A stretch of 64,000 nt of DNA, taken from contig NZ_OCPC01000002.1 of assembly GCF_900220985.1 (NCBI RefSeq), positions 124,001-188,000 on the forward strand. The letters are read 5' to 3'. Positions 28,424 to 36,770 of this stretch are shown in pieces. Under the pieces are notes generated by a model. It searched no databases. It was not told where the DNA came from and worked only from the letters and a program-made list of their open reading frames with translations. The position numbers were made by a program, and so were the translations under genes. Numbering within the stretch: position 1 is the stretch's first letter; the number at the start of each line of letters is the position of its first letter. The stretch comes from Parahoeflea halophila (GTDB lineage: Bacteria > Pseudomonadota > Alphaproteobacteria > Rhizobiales > Rhizobiaceae).

Positions 28424-29446
28424 TCAAGCCGCTGCGGCAACGCCCGCACTCCGCCCCCGGACCGAACGGAACGGCACCAGCCGGCGGCGTTCTTCATCCC
28501 ACAGCGCCAGCGGCACGCAGCGAAGGCTCTGCCAGAAGGTCAGCCGCCCGATCTCGGCCAGCTCGGGGAAATCCTTGAGCACCTGCGGCAGACGGTAGAA
28601 CGGGATCCGGCTCGACAGATGATGAACATGGTGGATGCCGATATTGCCGGTTACCCACATCAGCGGCTTGGGCAGATCATAGAACGAGCTGCCGTGCAGT
28701 GCCGCATATTCCCGCTCCCACTCCGGCGCATGGTCCCAATGGGTCGGGTCAAACTGGTGCTGGACATAGAACATCCAGACCCCGATCGAGGCGCCGATCA
28801 GCATGATCGGCAGGTGAATGATCAGGAATGCCTTGAAGCCCACGAGCATGCCGAGCGCTACCCACATCACCAGAATCGCAAGGTTTGTCACCATGACGCT
28901 CTTCCAGGACATGATCCCGTCCTTCAGCGCCGTCACCGGCAGACGGTGCTGCAGCATGAAGATGAAGGCAGGTCCGAGGCCAAACATCACCAGCGGGTGG
29001 CGGTAGAGACGGTATTTCCAGCGCCCGACCGCCGACAGCGCCAGGTATTCCTCGACCGTCAGCGTGTCGATATCGCCGATCCCACGGCGGTCGAGATTGC
29101 CCGATCCGGCGTGATGGATCGCATGCGACCGGCGCCAGTAATCATAGGGTGTCAGCGTGATCACCCCCAGAACCCGGCCGACCCGGTCGTTCCACTTGGC
29201 CGTGGAGAACATCGAGCCATGGCCGCAATCATGCTGGATGATGAACAGGCGCACCATGAGCAGCGCGGCCGGGATCGAAAGCACGAGAGTGAGAATGATG
29301 CTGTAGGAGAGAGCTGCCCACATAAGAGCCCAGAAGGCAACCAGGAGGCCGAAGGTCAGGACCGTTTCGAATGCGCTTCGCCCGTCACTCGGCAACCTGT
29401 AGGGTTGCAGGCGGCCCACCCACTCCCGCGCTGATCCTGTTGCCAT
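28424..29446 (-). CDS. Membrane fatty acid desaturase
   Basis: The 340-residue membrane di-iron enzyme carries the three His boxes of the family: HDCGH, RRSHAIHHAGSG and HHVHHLSSRIP. Hydrophobic helices lie between them. Such enzymes introduce double bonds into acyl lipids or oxidise related substrates. Start at 29446 is supported by AGGAGA upstream. A gene of unknown partner lies divergently (MFS carrier). The cold-shock gene nearby is suggestive of a temperature link but proves nothing. Confidence 0.9.
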   Translation of the reverse strand: MATGSAREWVGRLQPYRLPSDGRSAFETVLTFGLLVAFWALMWAALSYSIILTLVLSIPAALLMVRLFIIQHDCGHGSMFSTAKWNDRVGRVLGVITLTPYDYWRRSHAIHHAGSGNLDRRGIGDIDTLTVEEYLALSAVGRWKYRLYRHPLVMFGLGPAFIFMLQHRLPVTALKDGIMSWKSVMVTNLAILVMWVALGMLVGFKAFLIIHLPIMLIGASIGVWMFYVQHQFDPTHWDHAPEWEREYAALHGSSFYDLPKPLMWVTGNIGIHHVHHLSSRIPFYRLPQVLKDFPELAEIGRLTFWQSLRCVPLALWDEERRRLVPFRSVRGRSAGVAAAA

Positions 29447-29674
29447 GCGAATTTCTCCTAAGATCCTGTTTCCTCACCGGCCGGGCAATTGTTGCTGCTC
29501 TCGGCACACATCTGCGGGGGCTTAACACGCCGATTCCCAAAACGGCATCTTTTTCTCCCCACGTCCCCAGATCACGATGTGTCACATCGTCACTCCGAGT
29601 GTTACCAGTGCCCAGATTTACCTTGCGCGAAAACGGATGTACCGATTTTCAATCGTTTTAGGACGGATCTCTTC

Positions 29675-30874
29675 ATGTCTGCCACCGCCATTGTTGCTCC
29701 CGCGTTGCTTTCGCCCCAACGCCTTGCCGTCTCGCTCATGTTTCTCGCCAATGGATTTGTCGTCGGCAGCTGGGCGCCCAAGATCCCGGAATTCGCCGCC
29801 CGGCTCAGCCTCGACGAAAGCGATCTCGGCCTGATGATCATGTGTTTCGGTATCGGCTCGCTCTGCGCCATGCCCGCGGTGGGCGTGCTGATTTCCGGAA
29901 GAGGCTCTCACGCCGTCACCCGCATCCTCGCCGCACTGACCGTCCCCTGCCTGCTCTTCGTCACCATCGCACCCTCGATCTGGACTGCGGCGCTGGCGCT
30001 GTTTCTCATTGGCGCACTCGTCGGTGGCATGGATGTCGCCATGAATGCCAACGCGGTCGAGGTGGAAAAGCGTCAGGGCCGGGCGATCATGTCTTCCTGC
30101 CACGGCTGCTGGAGCCTTGGCGGCGTTGCCGGCGCAGCACTCGGCGGTGTGCTGATCGCGCATCACGGCGTGCTTGCGCATGCCATCACCGCTTCACTCG
30201 TCACCCTGGTTATGGTCTTGATCGCCTGGCCGCGGGTGCTTGTCGACCCACCCCATGTTGAACCGGATACGACAGGCCAAGCTGGTGCGGCCAGCCGCCG
30301 CCCCAGCCTCATCGGTGCCGGCGCCGTTGTCTGGCTCACCGGCATCATCTGCCTGATCATGATGACGCCCGAGGGGGCCATTCTGGACTGGAGTGCGCTC
30401 TATCTGCGTCAGGAACTCGGTGCCAACGCCGCCCTTTCCGGCCTTGCCTTTGGTGCATTTTCAGCAGCCATGGCGCTGATGCGGTTCCTCGGCGATGTGG
30501 TCCGCGACCGGTTCGGCGCGGTCAGGACATTCCGGGTCTCCTGCATGCTCGCCATGGCCGGCCTGGGCACCGCGGGACTGGCGACGTCGCCGCAACTCGC
30601 CATCGCCGGCTTCGCCATTGCCGGTCTTGGTTTTGCCAACACCGTGCCGATCGCGTTTTCCGCTGCCGGCAATCTGCCCGGGCTACCCCAGGGACTGGCA
30701 ATCTCGGTGGTCACCTTCATGGGCTATTCGGGAATCCTGTTCGCGCCCTCGGTGATTGGCTTCATCGCCGAACACACCGGCTTTGCCGCGGTCTACATGG
30801 CCTTGCCGGTGTTCGTGACCCTTCCGCTCTTCTTTTCCGGTCTGATGCGGCATGCCGACAGGCAGCCGGGATAG
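29675..30874 (+). CDS. MFS transporter
   Basis: The 399-residue protein has 12 predicted membrane helices. Visible are the opening FLANGFVVGSWAPKIPEFAA, the loop GRGSHAVTR, ALVGGMDVAMNANAVEVEK and HGCWSLGGVAGAALGG. These match the FucP/YbjJ-like branch of the major facilitator superfamily. I start at ATG 29675 (MSATAIVAPALL), with AGGACGG upstream; a longer open frame adds 62 residues with no membrane character. It converges on the isomerase-like gene 15 bases away. Substrate unknown. Confidence 0.88.
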   Translation: MSATAIVAPALLSPQRLAVSLMFLANGFVVGSWAPKIPEFAARLSLDESDLGLMIMCFGIGSLCAMPAVGVLISGRGSHAVTRILAALTVPCLLFVTIAPSIWTAALALFLIGALVGGMDVAMNANAVEVEKRQGRAIMSSCHGCWSLGGVAGAALGGVLIAHHGVLAHAITASLVTLVMVLIAWPRVLVDPPHVEPDTTGQAGAASRRPSLIGAGAVVWLTGIICLIMMTPEGAILDWSALYLRQELGANAALSGLAFGAFSAAMALMRFLGDVVRDRFGAVRTFRVSCMLAMAGLGTAGLATSPQLAIAGFAIAGLGFANTVPIAFSAAGNLPGLPQGLAISVVTFMGYSGILFAPSVIGFIAEHTGFAAVYMALPVFVTLPLFFSGLMRHADRQPG

Positions 30875-30889
30875 AAGCGAAGCTCGCAC

Positions 30890-31666
30890 TCAGCATTCCT
30901 CGAACCAGTCGAGCCAATCGAGGCCTTCCAGCGTGGCGGCCTTTGGCCGGTACTCGCATCCCACGAAACCGCGATAGCCGAGCTCGTCCAGCGCCTCGAG
31001 CACCCGGAAATCATCCAGTTCACCAGTTCCGGGTTCGTTGCGCCCCGGCACCGAAGCAATCTGCACGTGGCCAATGATCGGCATCATCTGCTCCAGTGCC
31101 TTGAGCACGTCCCCGTGCAGGATCTGGCGGTGATAGATATCGAATTGCAGCTTCACGTTCGGGCGGCCTAGATCCGTAATCATGGCTGCCGCCTGATCGA
31201 AACTGTTGAGGAAATAGCCGGGCATATCGCGGGGATTGAGCGGCTCGATCAGCAAGGTGATATCTTTCTCGCCTGCCGCATCGGCGGCAAAGGCAAGCGC
31301 GTCTGCATAGGCGGCCCGGCGCCCCGGGTCCGCAGCATCGGCAATCCCCGCCATCATGTGCAGCCGGCGCGTGCCCAGAGCCTTGGCATAGCTCAGCGCG
31401 GTGGCCACGGATCGCCGAAACTCGTCCTCCCGGCCAGGCAGTGCCGCCAGTCCGCGTTCGCCATCCGCCCAGTCGCCCGCCGGCAGGTTGAACAGCACCT
31501 GCTCCAGCTCCGCATCAGCCAGCCGCGCGGCAACTTCAGCTGCCGGGTAATCATAGGGAAAAAGGAATTCCACCGCATCGAACCCGGCATCGGCCGCTGC
31601 CCGGAACCGGTCGAGAAATCCGTGCTCGGTAAACATCATCGAAAGATTTGCGGCAAAAAATGGCAT
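30890..31666 (-). CDS. Hydroxypyruvate isomerase family protein (Hyi/OtnI-like)
   Basis: The 258-residue TIM-barrel protein opens with PFFAANLSMMFTEHGFLDRF and carries FDAVEFLFPYDYP, LLIEPLNPRDMPGYFL, LQFDIYHRQILHGD and the metal-site region HVQIASVPGRNEPGTGELD, ending in GCEYRPK. These identify the Hyi group, which isomerises hydroxypyruvate/tartronate semialdehyde or 2-oxo-tetronates. Start at 31666 has an excellent AGGAGG. It lies downstream of the second TRAP operon on the same strand, but a strong terminator at 31763-31798 separates them, so it may have its own promoter. Glyoxylate or sugar-acid metabolism is a likely setting. Confidence 0.88.
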   Translation of the reverse strand: MPFFAANLSMMFTEHGFLDRFRAAADAGFDAVEFLFPYDYPAAEVAARLADAELEQVLFNLPAGDWADGERGLAALPGREDEFRRSVATALSYAKALGTRRLHMMAGIADAADPGRRAAYADALAFAADAAGEKDITLLIEPLNPRDMPGYFLNSFDQAAAMITDLGRPNVKLQFDIYHRQILHGDVLKALEQMMPIIGHVQIASVPGRNEPGTGELDDFRVLEALDELGYRGFVGCEYRPKAATLEGLDWLDWFEEC

Positions 31667-31762
31667 TTCGTCCTCCTGTCGCAGCCTTCCCCGTTCCAGC
31701 TTTATCAATGTTGCGCCATCTGACAACCTGCGATAGCGAATCCGCATTACGTACCGCCCATG

Positions 31763-31798
31763 AAAAAGACCGCCAGAAGCACGTGGCTTCCGGCGGTC
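31763..31798 (-). terminator. Rho-independent terminator of the aldolase/TRAP operon
   Basis: An interrupted stem of seven plus five base pairs (GACCGCC...GAAGC with GCTTC...GGCGGTC, one bulged position each side) surrounds a five-base loop at 31768-31798. On the minus strand it is followed by five T. It lies about 65 bases after the aldolase stop. Confidence 0.8.
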
Positions 31799-31862
31799 AA
31801 GTCCTTGGGGACAGAGCATGGGGTACCGCGGTTCGCGGCCGGGGGCACCCGAAGGGCGGAGT

Positions 31863-32795
31863 TCAGGCGGACCAGTTGGCGTACCAGTCCTTGAACAGCT
31901 TGAACTGGGTTTCGATATATTGCTTCTGCGAGGCCGAGAGTGCGTCCGTCTCGTTGAAATGCAGCGTGTATTCCTTGTGGCCATTGAGCACCATCAGGTG
32001 CTTGTAATAGAGAACCAGATCGGCGCCCTCGTCAAACGATGACAGCACGCCCAGCGCTTCCTCCAGTTCCTTGGCCTTGAGCCGGGCCACAACATCGCCT
32101 TCCGCCGCCTTGGTGCACAGATCCACCAGCTGCAGCACTTCCCTGGGCAACGCGTTGCCGATGCCGGTGATAGCCCCGGTGGCGCCGCAATTGACGAAGC
32201 CGTGATAGACATTGGTGTCGACGCCAACCATCAGCGTGACGCCCTCGTCTGCCGAGGTGATGTATTCGGCCGCATAGCGCAGGTCTGCCGCTCCGCCGAA
32301 TTCCTTGAAGCCGACCAGGTTCGGATGCTCCTTGCGCAGCGCGAAGAACAGGTCGGCACGGGTGGCAAACCCGTAATAGGGGCTGTTGTAGATCACCGCC
32401 GGCAGATCAGGCGCTGCTGACAGGATAGCCTTGAAGTGCGCTGCCTGTGCGCTCACCGAGGTCCCGCGCGACAGAACCCGCGGGATCACCATCAGCCCTC
32501 GCGCACCGACTTTGGCCGCATGCGCCGCATGGGCAACCGCCGAAGCGCTGTTGATCGCGCCGGTCCCGACCACGGTCGGGATTCCCGCCGCCACCAGCCG
32601 TTCGACACCCTCCATCCGCTGCTCGTCGGTCAGAAGCGGCCAGTCACCCATCGACCCGCAATAGACCACCGCCGACATGCCCGCATCGATCAGTTCCTGC
32701 CCCATCCGTACCAGCGCGTCGAAGTCAGGGGTCCGGTCGGCTTTGCAAGGCGTCATCAAGGCCGGCATGCAGCCGGTGAAAATCGAGTTGTCCAT
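31863..32795 (-). CDS. Dihydrodipicolinate synthase/N-acetylneuraminate lyase family protein
   Basis: This 310-residue TIM-barrel Schiff-base enzyme has VVYCGSMGDWPLLT in place of the GTTGE-type loop, VIYNSPYYGF with the family Tyr, and the Schiff-base Lys in LVGFKEFGG. The family includes aldolases and dehydratases for 2-oxo acids. The missing GTTGE loop argues against lysine biosynthesis. A Delta1-pyrroline-4-hydroxy-2-carboxylate deaminase (HypD-like) is one candidate from recall, but no hydroxyproline epimerase or oxidase is nearby. Start at 32795 has AAGGA upstream. It is the last gene of the second TRAP operon, 29 bases after dctM. Confidence 0.82.
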   Translation of the reverse strand: MDNSIFTGCMPALMTPCKADRTPDFDALVRMGQELIDAGMSAVVYCGSMGDWPLLTDEQRMEGVERLVAAGIPTVVGTGAINSASAVAHAAHAAKVGARGLMVIPRVLSRGTSVSAQAAHFKAILSAAPDLPAVIYNSPYYGFATRADLFFALRKEHPNLVGFKEFGGAADLRYAAEYITSADEGVTLMVGVDTNVYHGFVNCGATGAITGIGNALPREVLQLVDLCTKAAEGDVVARLKAKELEEALGVLSSFDEGADLVLYYKHLMVLNGHKEYTLHFNETDALSASQKQYIETQFKLFKDWYANWSA

Positions 32796-32824
32796 CAGGA
32801 TAGTCCTTCTTTCAATGAACGGAA

Positions 32825-34135
32825 TCAGAAGCCGACGATCTGGGACGGGAGCCAGGTCGACAAGGCCGGAAACAGAGCAACCGCGAGCAACGTTGCGATT
32901 TGCAGGAGAATGAACGGCACCACGCCACGGCACATCTGGCCATAGGTCATCCCGGGCGGCGCGATCGACTTGAGATAGAAGATCGACGACGCCATCGGCG
33001 GGGTCAGATAACTGGTCTGGATGACGATGATCATCATGGTTCCGAACCAGACCGGATCGATGCCGGCGGAGCGGATGAACGGCGTGAAGAGCGGTACGGC
33101 GATCAGCACATTTGCGGTCCAGTCGAGCACAAAGCCCAGAAGCAGCACGATCAACAGGAAGAAGATGATCATGCCGGTGTCGCCGAACCCGGCGGTGTCG
33201 ATGAAGGAGCGGATCATCCGCGAGCCGCCATTGGCCGCAAATGTGCCCATGAACATCGTGCCGGCGGCAACGATCAGCAGGATCATCGCCGAGATCCGCA
33301 CCGTGATCCTCAGCGACTCGAACAGCATGGCGAGATTGAAGCGGCGATAGAATATGCTGAGCAGCGTTGCCCCGACCGCGCCCACGGAAGCGGCTTCCGT
33401 CGGTGAGGCAATGCCTGCCAGCAGCGAGCCGAGCACCGCGAAGATCAGGGCGCAGATCGGTAGCAGCGAGGTCACAGTGATGCGCAGCTTTTCACCCAGC
33501 GGCATGTCCGGCTCGGCAAAGTCCTGCGCCGGTTGCGGCGGTACCAGCACGCCCTGGATGATCAGGTAGATGATGAACAGACCCACCATCAGAAGACCAG
33601 GCAGCATCATGCCGGCAAGCAGTTCGCCGACCGACATCTGCGCCAGCGAAGCATACATCACCGCAATCACCGAAGGTGGTATCATGGTGCCGAGCGAGCC
33701 GCCCGCGCAGATCGTGCCGGCAATCTGGCTGTTGCGGTAACCGCCGCGCTGCATCGCCGGGATTGCCATCATCCCGATCATCACCTCGACCGCACCGACC
33801 ACACCGGCAGCGGCGGCAAACACGGCACCCATTGCGATGGTGGCGACGGCAAGCCCGCCGGGCAGCCGCGACATCCAGATCTGCATCACCTTGAACAGCC
33901 GCTCCGCAATGCCCGAACGCTCAAGAATAGCGCCCATCAGCACGAACATCGGAATGGCGGCGAGAATGAAATTGGTCGAGGCAGAATAGAACGCGCCATA
34001 GAGCTGGGCAAAGGCATTTGGACCGAACTTGGCAATGCCGGCGGCGGCCGAGACGATCGCTAGCGAAAACGCGATCGGGATGCCGGTCAACACCAGCACG
34101 AACAGCGCGGGAAACATCAGGGCGGCAATGGTCAT
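32825..34135 (-). CDS. TRAP transporter large permease (DctM), second operon
   Basis: The 436-residue membrane protein has about 12 helices and DctM signatures: IPMFVLMGAILERSG, RLPGGLAVATIAMGAVFAAAAGVVGA, GTICAGGSLGTMIPPSVIAVMYASL and the C-terminal YLTPPMASSIFYL. It begins four bases after the stop of the small permease. Together with the upstream dctQ and dctP it forms a complete importer feeding the DHDPS-family enzyme. Confidence 0.93.
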   Translation of the reverse strand: MTIAALMFPALFVLVLTGIPIAFSLAIVSAAAGIAKFGPNAFAQLYGAFYSASTNFILAAIPMFVLMGAILERSGIAERLFKVMQIWMSRLPGGLAVATIAMGAVFAAAAGVVGAVEVMIGMMAIPAMQRGGYRNSQIAGTICAGGSLGTMIPPSVIAVMYASLAQMSVGELLAGMMLPGLLMVGLFIIYLIIQGVLVPPQPAQDFAEPDMPLGEKLRITVTSLLPICALIFAVLGSLLAGIASPTEAASVGAVGATLLSIFYRRFNLAMLFESLRITVRISAMILLIVAAGTMFMGTFAANGGSRMIRSFIDTAGFGDTGMIIFFLLIVLLLGFVLDWTANVLIAVPLFTPFIRSAGIDPVWFGTMMIIVIQTSYLTPPMASSIFYLKSIAPPGMTYGQMCRGVVPFILLQIATLLAVALFPALSTWLPSQIVGF

Positions 34136-34139
34136 CGGA

Positions 34140-34655
34140 TCAGGCTTCCATTTTGAACGGCTGGTCTTTATCGCCGCGGAACACCCGCAAGCCGTGAACC
34201 AGCTGCTGCAGCGTCAGCGCCACCAGCCCGATGGCCAGGATAGCGAAGAACGGCCACATCAGCGGCGCCCAGGGGCTGACATTCTCGACTTCGCCGGTTT
34301 CAAAGGCACGCCAGGCTCTCTCGATGGCAAATTTCGACAGGCCCGCGAAGATCGGCGTGATCAGAAACACGAACACGAAGCCCTCGATGCTGCGCCGGAT
34401 GCCAACCGGCATTTTCTGTGCGAGGAAATCGATCCGCACATGCGCATCCTGTTTCAGGGCGTAGGCGGCACCCAGAACAAACAGCGTGCCTGTGGACATG
34501 TAGGAAATATCGAAGGCCCAGATGGTCGGCGCGCCAAAGACATAGCGCGCCACCACTTCGTAGATCATCGAGATCACCAGAACCACCGTCACGGCTTGGG
34601 CAATCCACGACAGCAGACGGGAAAATGCGTCGACACTATTGAACAGCCTGGTCAT
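34140..34655 (-). CDS. TRAP transporter small permease (DctQ), second operon
   Basis: The 171-residue membrane protein has four helices with the DctQ core VISMIYEVVARYVFGAPTIWAFDIS and GAAYALKQDAHVRIDFL. I start at ATG 34653-34655 (MTRLFNSVDAF), giving a 22-base gap from dctP; the longer frame overlaps dctP out of phase and is not used. Confidence 0.9.
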   Translation of the reverse strand: MTRLFNSVDAFSRLLSWIAQAVTVVLVISMIYEVVARYVFGAPTIWAFDISYMSTGTLFVLGAAYALKQDAHVRIDFLAQKMPVGIRRSIEGFVFVFLITPIFAGLSKFAIERAWRAFETGEVENVSPWAPLMWPFFAILAIGLVALTLQQLVHGLRVFRGDKDQPFKMEA

Positions 34656-34677
34656 GACGGTGGTTCCGTTGTCTCGG

Positions 34678-35739
34678 TCAGTCCTGGTTGCGAACCAGGT
34701 AGCTGCTTTCGGCTGACCACAGGGCCTTGAAGGCCATGTAGTCGGCGAGGATATCGGCCATCTCCGCCTTGCCGTCAGCCTTCTGGGCTTCGGCGGTCTT
34801 GCCGATCCAGTCAGCGCCGGCATCCGACAGCTGCTTGATGAACTCGGGCGACAGCGTGATCACCTCGTTCTTGCCATTGCGGTATTTGTCCATTGCCTCG
34901 ACATCGCCGCCATAGAAATGAATCAGCGCCTGCATGGTGGTCAGTTCCGCAGCCTTTTCCAGAAGCGGCTTCAGATCGTCGGGAAGCGCATCCCAGGTTT
35001 CCTGCTTGAGCACGACTTCCCACAGGAAGGTCGGTTGGTGCACGCCCGGAACGATGATGTATTTCGCCGCTTCATGGAAGCCTTCCGGCAGATTGGCCGA
35101 CGGCGGGCCCCATTCGATCAGGTCGACACCCTTGCGCTGCAGCAGCGTGTAGATCTCGCCCGGCGGGACCACGGTCGGAACCGCACCGAAATACTCTTCC
35201 ATCACCTTGGCCCATGGACCCGAGGTGCGGTACTTCATGCCCTTGAGATCCTCCGCCTTGGTGATCGGCACGTTGGAATGGGCCATGACTTCGGACGAAC
35301 CGATGCCGACGATCAGGTTCTTGAAACCGTCCTTGGCGCGAAGCTCAGCAAGCTTTTCCTTGCCGCCCTTCTCGTAGATCCAGGTGACATAGGCTTCGGG
35401 CCCCATGCCGCCGGGGAACCCTGCAAAGATTGCATTGGTCGGGTCCTGATTGACCAGATAGCTCGGGGTCGAGTGGCCGGCCTCGACGATACCGTCGCGA
35501 ACTCCGTCATAGACTTGCAGCGCTGGCACGAGAACACCGGCGCCGAACGGCTCGATCAGCACCCGGCCATTGGTGAGCACATCGACATTCTCGGCAAAGC
35601 GCTCGAGGAAATTGACATAGAAGGGCGAACCTTCCGGTACCGAGGTCGGCACCTGCCAGGTAACTTCCTGCGCCACGGCCGGCACGGCTGCGACAGACAG
35701 CATTGATAGCAGCGCCCAGTTTCTGATTTTCTTGAACAT
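34678..35739 (-). CDS. TRAP transporter solute-binding protein (DctP), second operon
   Basis: The 353-residue periplasmic binding protein has a Sec signal peptide (KKIRNWALLSMLSVAAVPAVA) and the mature start QEVTWQVPTSVPEGSPF. Family segments are NGRVLIEPFGAGVLVP, DLKGMKYRTSGPWAKVMEEYFGAVPTVVPPGEIYTLLQRKGVDLIEWG. The Arg in KYRTSG is the usual carboxylate-binding residue, so an organic acid ligand is likely. Start at 35739 has GAGGG upstream. It opens the dctP-dctQ-dctM-aldolase operon. Confidence 0.92.
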   Translation of the reverse strand: MFKKIRNWALLSMLSVAAVPAVAQEVTWQVPTSVPEGSPFYVNFLERFAENVDVLTNGRVLIEPFGAGVLVPALQVYDGVRDGIVEAGHSTPSYLVNQDPTNAIFAGFPGGMGPEAYVTWIYEKGGKEKLAELRAKDGFKNLIVGIGSSEVMAHSNVPITKAEDLKGMKYRTSGPWAKVMEEYFGAVPTVVPPGEIYTLLQRKGVDLIEWGPPSANLPEGFHEAAKYIIVPGVHQPTFLWEVVLKQETWDALPDDLKPLLEKAAELTTMQALIHFYGGDVEAMDKYRNGKNEVITLSPEFIKQLSDAGADWIGKTAEAQKADGKAEMADILADYMAFKALWSAESSYLVRNQD

Positions 35740-35877
35740 GAAACCCTCTGTGGTTTGGCCGCGCAGCCACGCGGACGGTTGGTGGTGTTCTGACCAGCGC
35801 CAGGCCTTGCTTCCGCAACGCCCGTCGCATGCGCCTCTCTCCGGAGACACGGCAACCATAATTTATTGTATTTTCAT

Positions 35878-35885
35878 TGTCGACA
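35878..35885. promoter_or_regulatory. Candidate GntR operator upstream of dctP
   Basis: TGTCGACA is a perfect eight-base palindrome set in AT-rich DNA about 140 bases before the dctP start, flanked by TTTC and GAAA. Such short dyads occur upstream of genes governed by FadR-type GntR proteins, and the GntR gene is immediately next. The assignment rests on position and symmetry only. Confidence 0.3.
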
Positions 35886-35959
35886 CGAAATATTCACTTG
35901 CGCCGAGTCAGCAGAATCCTGCTGCAACGACAGCATGCTTCGAAAATATGCTAACAAAT

Positions 35960-36682
35960 TTATAGGCTTATGCCCGCATTCAGACGGCGGTCTTCGGTCA
36001 TCGCGTTCTGGATCTGCCGCACAATCTGTTCCGCATGCGCCTCTGCGATGCGGTCAGCAGCCTCGATGTCTTGCGCCTCGATGGCCGCCAGCATGACCTC
36101 ATGTTCCTGCAGATAGATCCGTGGCAGCTTGTCATTATAGGAGGAGTAATAGAGCCGCAGCAGGCGGCGGCCCTCGTCCAGAAGCCGGACAAACAGATCG
36201 GTGTAGTAGCGGTTCTTGCCGGCCCGCGCGATCGCCGCATGGAAATTGCGATTGACCTCGATCATCGCCGGCACGTCGCTGGCTTCCACCGCCGCGGTAT
36301 ACGTATGCTGCAGCTCCCGGATCGCCGCCAATTCATTCTCTGTCCGGTTTGCCGCTGCCAGCCGGGTGGTGACGCGGTACATCAGCGACAGCGCATCGAA
36401 GAACTGCGGCAGATTGGCAAAATCGATCGGCGCAACAATAGTGAACCGGTTGGGCAGCGTGACCACCAGCCCTTCCCCGGCCAGCTTCACCATCGCCTCG
36501 CGGATCGGCGTGCGCGAAATCCCGAACCGCTCGGCCAGCTTGACCTCGTCGATCGGACTGCCGGGCTCGAGCGTCAGGTTCAGGATTTCATGCTTGAGCG
36601 TTTCGAAGACCGCACCGACGCCCTGTCCGCGCTTGCGCTTGACCTCGGGCAATTGTGCCGGCACCGGCTCTTCAAGGCTCAT
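35960..36682 (-). CDS. GntR-family transcriptional regulator (FadR subfamily)
   Basis: The 240-residue protein has an N-terminal winged helix (LAERFGISRTPIREAMVKLAGEGLV) at about residues 48-75 and an all-helical FCD ligand domain. That domain shows the metal-binding pattern (Asp in the first helix, EVNRNFHAAIARA, then HEVMLAAIEAQDIEAADRIAEAHAEQIV). FCD domains commonly bind organic acids through a metal. It precedes the dctP-dctQ-dctM-aldolase operon on the same strand with a 220-base gap that holds a palindrome, so it is the probable local regulator. A CAGCAG/CTGCTG hairpin at 35909-35924 follows its stop. Confidence 0.9.
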   Translation of the reverse strand: MSLEEPVPAQLPEVKRKRGQGVGAVFETLKHEILNLTLEPGSPIDEVKLAERFGISRTPIREAMVKLAGEGLVVTLPNRFTIVAPIDFANLPQFFDALSLMYRVTTRLAAANRTENELAAIRELQHTYTAAVEASDVPAMIEVNRNFHAAIARAGKNRYYTDLFVRLLDEGRRLLRLYYSSYNDKLPRIYLQEHEVMLAAIEAQDIEAADRIAEAHAEQIVRQIQNAMTEDRRLNAGISL

Positions 36683-36770
36683 GATTCGCTCCAGATCTCC
36701 GCCTCCTACAGCGACCCACTACAACTCCGGTGATATGAACGCAATTGACTCGAAGGCTGATGTCAATCGG

